The notes under the pieces: generated by a model
Databases searched by the model: none
Told to the model about the DNA's origin: nothing
Seen by the model: only the letters and a program-made list of their open reading frames with translations
In this document: piece after piece, positions 59,470 through 64,000 of the stretch
How the letters are laid out: every line of letters begins with the position of its first letter
How positions within the stretch are numbered: the first letter of the stretch is position 1
Translations under genes and position numbers: made by a program
NCBI RefSeq assembly: GCF_020551945.1
Contig: NZ_JAJBZH010000001.1
Coordinates: 686,108 to 750,107 of the forward strand
Direction: 5' to 3'
DNA length: 64,000 nucleotides
DNA from: Cellulosimicrobium marinum
GTDB lineage: Bacteria; Actinomycetota; Actinomycetes; Actinomycetales; Cellulomonadaceae

Positions 59470-60078
59470 ATGCCGACCAGGTCAGGACCTCGAGCCGTGC
59501 CCTGCCCGACGCCGGAGCGCGGCGTCGCGGGCATGGGCTCGCCCGGGTCCGGTCTGCTCCGCGCGGTGCGCGCCCTCGTGCTCGCCGCGACCGCCGTCGG
59601 CCTGTCGCTCGTCTCCCACGACCTCGCGGGCGGTGCCCACCCGGGCGTCGTCCCGCTCGTCGTCCTCACCGCCCTCGCCGCGGTCGTGGTCCGCCCGCTC
59701 GCGCGGCGCGAGATCCGGCTCCCCGTTCTCCTCGCCGTGCTCGGCGTCGGCCAGCTCGCCCTGCACCACGTGTTCGTGGCGTGCGCGACGCTGTCGGTCG
59801 CGCCGCGACCCTCGTCCCACCAGCACGACGACGCGCTCTCGACCCTCGCGATGCTCGGCGCGCACGCGGTCGCCACCGTCGCCGTCGCGCTCGTCCTGCG
59901 GCACGGCGACGCCGTGCTCTGGCGGCTGTGGACCTGGCTGACCGGCCGGCAGGTCCCGGGGCACCCCCGCCCCCTCGCCGTCCTCGCCGCCGTCCCTGTC
60001 CTCGTCACCCTCCCGGTCGACCGCCCCGCCCCTGTGCCCGGGACGGTCGGGGGGCGCGCGCCACCGGCGCTCGCCTGA
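59470..60078 (+). CDS. Head protein of copper module 3 (same unrecognised family)
   Basis: The 202-residue protein has a Pro-rich start and then the family pattern: His50 and His57 (VSHDLAGGAHPGV), Gln95, His99 and His100 (GVGQLALHHVFVACAT, Cys105), an outer HQHDD loop (His117, His119) and His132. Four helices alternate with short loops and WRLWTWLTGRQ ends the last. ATG 59470 has AGGAGGT upstream. It heads the YcnI/CopCD unit and is the shortest of the three paralogues. Confidence 0.75.
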   Translation: MPTRSGPRAVPCPTPERGVAGMGSPGSGLLRAVRALVLAATAVGLSLVSHDLAGGAHPGVVPLVVLTALAAVVVRPLARREIRLPVLLAVLGVGQLALHHVFVACATLSVAPRPSSHQHDDALSTLAMLGAHAVATVAVALVLRHGDAVLWRLWTWLTGRQVPGHPRPLAVLAAVPVLVTLPVDRPAPVPGTVGGRAPPALA

Positions 60079-60084
60079 GCCCGG

Positions 60085-60102
60085 CGCCCGCCTCGGCGGG
60101 CG
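60085..60102 (+). terminator. Hairpin between the head gene and ycnI
   Basis: CGCCCGCC and GGCGGGCG meet over two bases (in practice seven pairs over four). It could partly terminate or protect the transcript end of the first gene, giving it a different level from ycnI. Confidence 0.4.
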
Positions 60103-60185
60103 TCCCCTCTCCGCGCGCCGTCGCGGGCACGCCGTCGTGCCGCTGCACGTACCCCCCTGAACCGCTTTCCGAAAGGCACACCCCC

Positions 60186-60947
60186 ATGCGTACCTCCCTG
60201 CGCGCCCTCGGCGCCGCCACCCTCACCACCGGTCTCGTCGTCGCCGGCGCGTCAGTCGCCTCGGCCCACGTCACCGTCAGCCCGAGCGTCTCCACCGCCG
60301 ACTCCTACACCGTCCTGACGTTCGCGTTCGGGCACGGCTGCGGGGAGTCCGCGACGACCGAGATCGCCATCCAGATGCCGGAGCAGATCATCTCCGTCGC
60401 ACCGGAGATCCACCCCGGCTGGGACGTCGAAAAGGTCATGGAGGACCTCGAGACGCCCGTCGACAACGGGCACGGCGGCGAGTACACCGAGCGGGTCGCC
60501 GAGGTCGTCTACACCGCGAAGACGCCGATCCCCAACGGGTACCGCGACGCGTTCGACCTCTCCCTCAAGCTGCCCGACGCCGCGGGCGAGACCCTGAGCT
60601 TCCCGACCGTCCAGACCTGCGAGGAGGGGGAGACCGCCTGGGTGGAGATCCCCGCGGACGGCCAGACCAGCGACGACCTCGAGTCGCCCGCCCCGGCGTT
60701 CGAGGTCACCGCGGCCGCCGCGACCGAGGACGCCGCCGCGGAGGACACGGCGACGGAGGACACCGCCGCCGAGGCGGAGACCGAGGAGGTCGCCGCCGAG
60801 GACACGGCAGAGGACGCGTCGGACGACGCCGCGGCCTCCGACGACGCGGCGACCCCGGTCGTCTCGTGGGTCGCCCTCGTCCTCGGTGCCGCCGGGCTCC
60901 TGCTCGGCGCGCTCGCGTTCGTGCGCTCGCGCCGCGCCCAGGGCTGA
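60186..60947 (+). CDS. ycnI: YcnI/DUF1775 copper-binding protein with membrane anchor
   Basis: The 253-residue protein has a signal whose cleavage leaves an N-terminal His (ASAHVTVSPSVSTADSYTVL), then FAFGHGCGESATTEI and PGWDVEKVM, which hold the YcnI Cu(II) site (His brace and Trp). The long acidic Ala/Glu/Thr/Asp linker (AATEDAAAEDTATEDTAAEA) and the C-terminal helix with RSRR tether it. The build matches the CopC protein of module 1, with a different domain. Confidence 0.9.
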   Translation: MRTSLRALGAATLTTGLVVAGASVASAHVTVSPSVSTADSYTVLTFAFGHGCGESATTEIAIQMPEQIISVAPEIHPGWDVEKVMEDLETPVDNGHGGEYTERVAEVVYTAKTPIPNGYRDAFDLSLKLPDAAGETLSFPTVQTCEEGETAWVEIPADGQTSDDLESPAPAFEVTAAAATEDAAAEDTATEDTAAEAETEEVAAEDTAEDASDDAAASDDAATPVVSWVALVLGAAGLLLGALAFVRSRRAQG

Positions 60948-60954
60948 CACCTCC

Positions 60955-62694
60955 ATGACCGGCACGGCCCGCCTCTCGGTCCTGCACCGGGCGGTGGCGC
61001 TGGCGGTCGTCGCCGCGGCCGCGGTCCCCCTCGCGATCCTCGCGGGAGGCCCGGCCGCGGCGCACGCCGTCCTCGTGGGCACGGACCCCGAGGACGGCAC
61101 CGTGCTCGACGCGCCGCCCGACGACCTCACCATCACGTTCAACGAGCCCGTGCAGGCGGTGGACGGCGGTACCACCGTCCTCGCCGCCGACGGGACGCCC
61201 GTCGACGTGGCCGTCTCCTCCGTGGACGCCGCCCTCGTCGTGACCCCGGCGGACGAGCTCGCCGACGGCACGTACGTCGTGAGCTGGCGCGTCATCTCGC
61301 TCGACTCGCACCCCGTCGCAGGCGCGTTCACGTTCTCCGTCGGCGCACCCAGCGCGACGAGCGTCGAGGCGCGCGTGGCCGAGCCGTCGGCCGCCCTCGT
61401 GGCCGTGCGCGCCGTCGACCAGTCCGCCGTCTACCTCGGCACGTTCCTCGTCGCGGGCCTCGTCGTCTTCGAGCTCCTCGTGCTGCACGCGACACCCGGC
61501 GCCATGCCGCGACTGCGGTCGCGCCTGCGGCGCGTGCGGACCGTCGGGCTGGCGGTGGGCGCCGTCGGCCTCGTCCTCAGCGTCCCGCTCACGCCCGCGT
61601 GGCAGGCCGGTCGCGGGCTCGACGCCGTGCTCGACCCGGCGACCTGGCGCACCGGCCTCACCTCGGACACCGCGCTGGCGGCCGCGCTCGGCCTGGCCGG
61701 GCTCCTGTGCGCGGCCCTGCTCACGCCCCGCGCCGCGCGCGAGACGCGGGCGCTGTGGCCCGCGGGCGTCGCGCTCGGGGGTGCGGCCCTCGCGCTCGGG
61801 GCGCTCGCGCTCGTCGGGCACACGCGCACGTTCGGCCCGACGGTCCTCGTCGTCGCGGCCGACGTGCTGCACGTGGTCGCCGGGGCGGTCTGGCTCGGCG
61901 GCGTCGTCGGGCTCGCGCTCGTGCTCGCGCGCTCGGCGCAGGTCGACGCCCGCCGCGCGGCGGTCACCGTGACCCGGTTCTCCGCGCTCGGCGCGTGGGT
62001 CGTGCTCGCGCTCGCGGTGACGGGCCTGCTGCTGGGCTGGCGGATCCTCGGCACGCTCGACGCGCTCGTGTCGACCGCCTACGGGCAGGCGCTGCTCGTC
62101 AAGGTCGGTGTCGCGCTGTGCATCGTCGCCGTCGCGGCGTGGAACCGCTACCGGCTCGTGCCGTCGTTCGCCGCGCGCACGGAGCGCGGCACCGCCGGGA
62201 CCGGCGGATCCGGAGCGGACGCCCACGCCTCGCACCGTCTCGGCCGGACCGTCGCGGTCGAGGCCGGCCTGCTCGTCGTCGTGCTCGCCGTCACCGGCGT
62301 GCTCGTCTCGCGCAGCCCCGTCGACGGGACCGCGGCCGCGGCCCCGTCGGCCGAGGAGACCGCACCCGCCGGCGTCGAGGTCACCGAGCCGCTCGGGGAC
62401 GGGACCGTGCAGGTCCGGGTCACACCGGGCGTCGTCGGGGTGAACGCTCTGGAGATCGTGCTGCTCGACGCCGACGGCGCGCCGCTCGAGCCGACCGCCG
62501 ACCCGGTGGTCACGACGACCCTCGCCGAGCCGGCCCTCGGGCCGTTCTCGCACGAGCTCGTGAACACCGGTCCCGGCGCGTACGAGGCGCCGCTCGACCT
62601 CCCGCTCGCCGGGTCGTGGACGCTGACCCTCAACGTCCGGACGTCGAAGTACGAGAGCCCCATCGTCGAGATCCCCCTGGAGGTGGCGTCGTGA
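60955..62694 (+). CDS. CopC-CopD fusion copper importer
   Basis: The 579-residue protein starts with a signal and CopC domain (AAAHAVLVGTDPEDGTVL, SLDSHPVAGAFTFSVG), then eight helices of CopD (about 145-460; GALALVGHTRTFGPTVLVVA, DVLHVVAGAVWLGGVVGLAL) and a C-terminal extracellular beta domain of about 110 residues with PGPYEAP-like GPGAYEAPLDLPLAG (FixH-like). One chain thus joins copper capture, membrane passage and an extra outer domain. ATG 60955 follows YcnI by 7 bases. Confidence 0.92.
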   Translation: MTGTARLSVLHRAVALAVVAAAAVPLAILAGGPAAAHAVLVGTDPEDGTVLDAPPDDLTITFNEPVQAVDGGTTVLAADGTPVDVAVSSVDAALVVTPADELADGTYVVSWRVISLDSHPVAGAFTFSVGAPSATSVEARVAEPSAALVAVRAVDQSAVYLGTFLVAGLVVFELLVLHATPGAMPRLRSRLRRVRTVGLAVGAVGLVLSVPLTPAWQAGRGLDAVLDPATWRTGLTSDTALAAALGLAGLLCAALLTPRAARETRALWPAGVALGGAALALGALALVGHTRTFGPTVLVVAADVLHVVAGAVWLGGVVGLALVLARSAQVDARRAAVTVTRFSALGAWVVLALAVTGLLLGWRILGTLDALVSTAYGQALLVKVGVALCIVAVAAWNRYRLVPSFAARTERGTAGTGGSGADAHASHRLGRTVAVEAGLLVVVLAVTGVLVSRSPVDGTAAAAPSAEETAPAGVEVTEPLGDGTVQVRVTPGVVGVNALEIVLLDADGAPLEPTADPVVTTTLAEPALGPFSHELVNTGPGAYEAPLDLPLAGSWTLTLNVRTSKYESPIVEIPLEVAS

Positions 62695-63305
62695 CCCGGC
62701 GTGCCACGCTGACCCGTGCCCTCGCCGTGGGCGTGCTCGCCGGGGGAGCGGTGCTCGCCACGGTCGCCCCGGCCGCGGCCCACGTGCTCATCGAGACCGT
62801 CGAGCCGCTGGGGGACGGCACCGCGCGCATCACGTTCACGTTCGACCACGGGTGCGACGGCGAGCCCACCGACGCCCTGCGCGTCACGATGCCCGCCGGC
62901 GTCGAGGCCCTCGCCGCCGACCAGCCGGACGACTGGACCTCGGAGCTCACCCCGGACGCCGTGGCGTGGGAGGGCGAGCCCGTGCCCGACGGCGACCGCG
63001 CGGCCTTCACGGTCGACGTGCGCGCAACCGGGGAGATCGGGCAGGCGTTCGTGTTCGTCGCCGAGCAGGAGTGCCCGTCCGGCGCGTCGTACACGTGGGA
63101 CGACACCGAGCCGTCGGGGGAGCGGCCCGCGCCGACGTTCGTCGCGACGGCCGCGACGCTGAGCCCCGCGGCGGCGGCGCCCGTGGCGGCCGGTGCCGAC
63201 CCGACGCCCCTCGCGCCGCTCGTCGCGGGGGTCGTCGGGGCCTCGGTGCTCGCGGGAGCGGGGGGTGCCTGGGCGGTCCGCGCGCGGCGTGCGGGCCAGG
63301 GCTGA
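62691..63305 (+). CDS. Second YcnI/DUF1775-like protein with membrane anchor
   Basis: The 204-residue protein has a signal, an N-terminal His (AAAHVLIETVEPLGDGTA), FTFDHGCDGEPTDALRVTMP and DDWTSELTPDAV, the same core as the YcnI at 60186, but with a short Ala/Pro linker before the helix (LVAGVVGASVLAGAGGAWAV). The GTG overlaps the CopCD stop. Two unlike YcnI copies in one operon suggest different copper sites or partners. Confidence 0.85.
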   Translation: MTRRATLTRALAVGVLAGGAVLATVAPAAAHVLIETVEPLGDGTARITFTFDHGCDGEPTDALRVTMPAGVEALAADQPDDWTSELTPDAVAWEGEPVPDGDRAAFTVDVRATGEIGQAFVFVAEQECPSGASYTWDDTEPSGERPAPTFVATAATLSPAAAAPVAAGADPTPLAPLVAGVVGASVLAGAGGAWAVRARRAGQG

Positions 63306-63346
63306 GGTGTCCCCGGGCGTGCGGGCGCCCGCGCGCCGCGACATGA

Positions 63347-63362
63347 TGTGACGCAGATCACG
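63347..63362. promoter_or_regulatory. CRP-like palindrome
   Basis: TGTGACGCAGATCACG has the TGTGA-N6-TCAC layout of CRP/Cmr sites and a further CGTCAC gives a second overlapping inverted repeat (GTGACG-N7-CGTCAC, 63348-63366). It lies between convergent genes, where no promoter is expected. Confidence 0.4.
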
Positions 63363-63446
63363 TCACGGAGATGTCCGGGTCCGGCCGCGCGCCCCTCGTT
63401 CGCAGGTGGGGGACGTCGTCGCGACGGGTCACGCGGCGACACCCGG

Positions 63447-63509
63447 ACCGGTGGCGGTCCGCGACGCGAGCTCGGCAGGGGGGAGCTCACGTGGCGGACC
63501 GCCACCGGT
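63447..63509. terminator. Long bidirectional hairpin
   Basis: Arms of 27 bases (63447-63473 and 63483-63509, two mismatches, 16 outer pairs perfect) enclose nine bases GGCAGGGGG. It closes the copper operon and the CobW-type gene from the other side. Confidence 0.75.
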
Positions 63510-63535
63510 TCGTCATTCGTGGACGGTTCGGCTGC

Positions 63536-64000
63536 TCACGCCGCGTCGGACCGGGCGCCGAGCCACGGCGCGAGGACGTCGTCGCGCCCGAGCCAGCGCA
63601 GCCCGCCGTCGGACAGCTCCTCGGGGGTGGCCAGCACCTCCCGGAACGCGGCGAGCAGGCGGTCGCGCTCGTCGTCGGCGTCCGGGTCGGTCACGCCGAT
63701 CATGACGATGCGGGTGTGCGGCTCGACGCGGTGGCCCTCGGCGGACGTCGCGTCGTCCCAGGTGCCGAGCCCGCCGATGCACAGCTGGCCGCCCGCACCG
63801 TCCCACGCGCACAGCGAGTCGGGGCGGTTCGCCACGTGGAAGACGCCGCGCGAGCGCAGGCGACCGGTCCCCAGGTCCTCGATGCGGGCGAGCAGCCGCT
63901 CGGGGTCGAACGGGCGCCCGGACCGCAGCTCGAGGGTCCAGCTCCGGTCGCCCGGTCGCCGCCGCGTGCCCCCGTGCCGTCCCGCACCCTTCGCGCCGAG
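63536..64000 (-). CDS. CobW/COG0523-family GTPase, C-terminal part (5' end outside window)
   Basis: The frame is open to the window edge. It covers the CobW C-terminal domain: RSGRPFDPERLLARIEDLG, LRSRGVFHVANRPDSLCAWD, AGGQLCIGGLGTWDD, TRIVMIGVTD and the end LRWLGRDDVLAPWLG. The G-domain and the CxCC metal motif lie beyond the window. The family inserts zinc or other metals into enzymes, so its place beside the copper island may reflect shared metal control, but it is convergent with it. Confidence 0.88.
   Translation of the reverse strand, partial: LGAKGAGRHGGTRRRPGDRSWTLELRSGRPFDPERLLARIEDLGTGRLRSRGVFHVANRPDSLCAWDGAGGQLCIGGLGTWDDATSAEGHRVEPHTRIVMIGVTDPDADDERDRLLAAFREVLATPEELSDGGLRWLGRDDVLAPWLGARSDAA

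Noticed and set aside
1-64000. CRISPR arrays, tRNA or rRNA genes, insertion sequences, phage genes
   Set aside because: No regularly spaced repeats, cloverleaf or 16S/23S sequence, transposase or phage protein was seen on either strand.

Overview
The window is chromosomal DNA from a very GC-rich actinobacterium. Coding third positions are almost all G or C, GTG starts are frequent, several genes look leaderless with a TAnnnT box 5-8 bases before the start codon, and LuxR, ECF sigma and PP2C/anti-sigma regulators are common. The gene content (BREX1-free, no phage, no IS, no CRISPR, no tRNA or rRNA) fits a free-living Cellulomonas/Cellulosimicrobium/Isoptericola-type organism; that placement is an inference from style and gene families, not from a marker gene. 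Both ends cut genes: a LacI-type regulator at the left and a CobW-type GTPase at the right.

Positions 1-13400 hold mostly single housekeeping or accessory genes: a CPA1 Na+/H+ antiporter, endonuclease IV coupled to a VOC protein, an RDD membrane protein, a shortened YnfA-type protein, a D-amino-acid/glycine oxidase divergent from an Lrp/AsnC regulator, a berberine-bridge-type FAD oxidase and a 5'-3' exonuclease. Positions 13400-18850 carry a two-component system (kinase and response regulator overlapping by GTGA), a membrane protein and a SulP transporter. Positions 19000-23500 form a cassette of small uncharacterised proteins (two DUF1269 paralogues, a GAP-family exporter, AI-2E transporter, DUF7144, DUF6325 and SHOCT proteins). 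Positions 23500-30150 are regulatory: an ECF sigma factor with a SnoaL-like tail, a GAF-GAF-PP2C-HATPase phosphatase, a large LuxR/AAA regulator and a 47-residue orphan protein.

Positions 30455-35030 contain a GTGA-coupled pair (a conserved unknown and a UBP zinc-finger protein) and a speD-DUF4178-DUF350-spermidine-synthase-like operon. Then follow a serine hydrolase, DedA, a MalY/PatB-type lyase, a TetR-MMPL pair, a penicillin-binding protein and a secreted DUF11 protein. At 45187-47030 a short leader peptide ending in ...VASALCR precedes a DAACS-family symporter that resembles cystine transporters, suggesting cysteine-responsive attenuation. Positions 47100-51400 hold a lipoprotein, a quinone reductase, a DksA-type protein, an amidohydrolase and a Pr6Pr membrane protein.

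The most striking region is 51400-63305, a copper-handling island of three consecutive modules. Each module starts with a different, diverged copy of one unrecognised His-containing membrane protein (51419, 55124, 59470). They are followed respectively by CopC and CopD-CtaG; by PepSY, PCu(A)C and a Tat-exported DyP peroxidase; and by YcnI, a CopC-CopD fusion and a second YcnI-like protein. The second and third modules have similar TTGAC / TACyTTCTG promoters. I see no CsoR, CueR or copper ATPase in the window. The three head proteins share an H-x5/6-H-(x)-P motif, a Q-x3-H motif about 38-39 residues later and a third helix-border His, and are the best candidate here for an undescribed system.

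Several strong hairpins separate convergent genes, and one 45-base palindromic element occurs twice in opposite orientation, once forming the last 14 codons of a gene.
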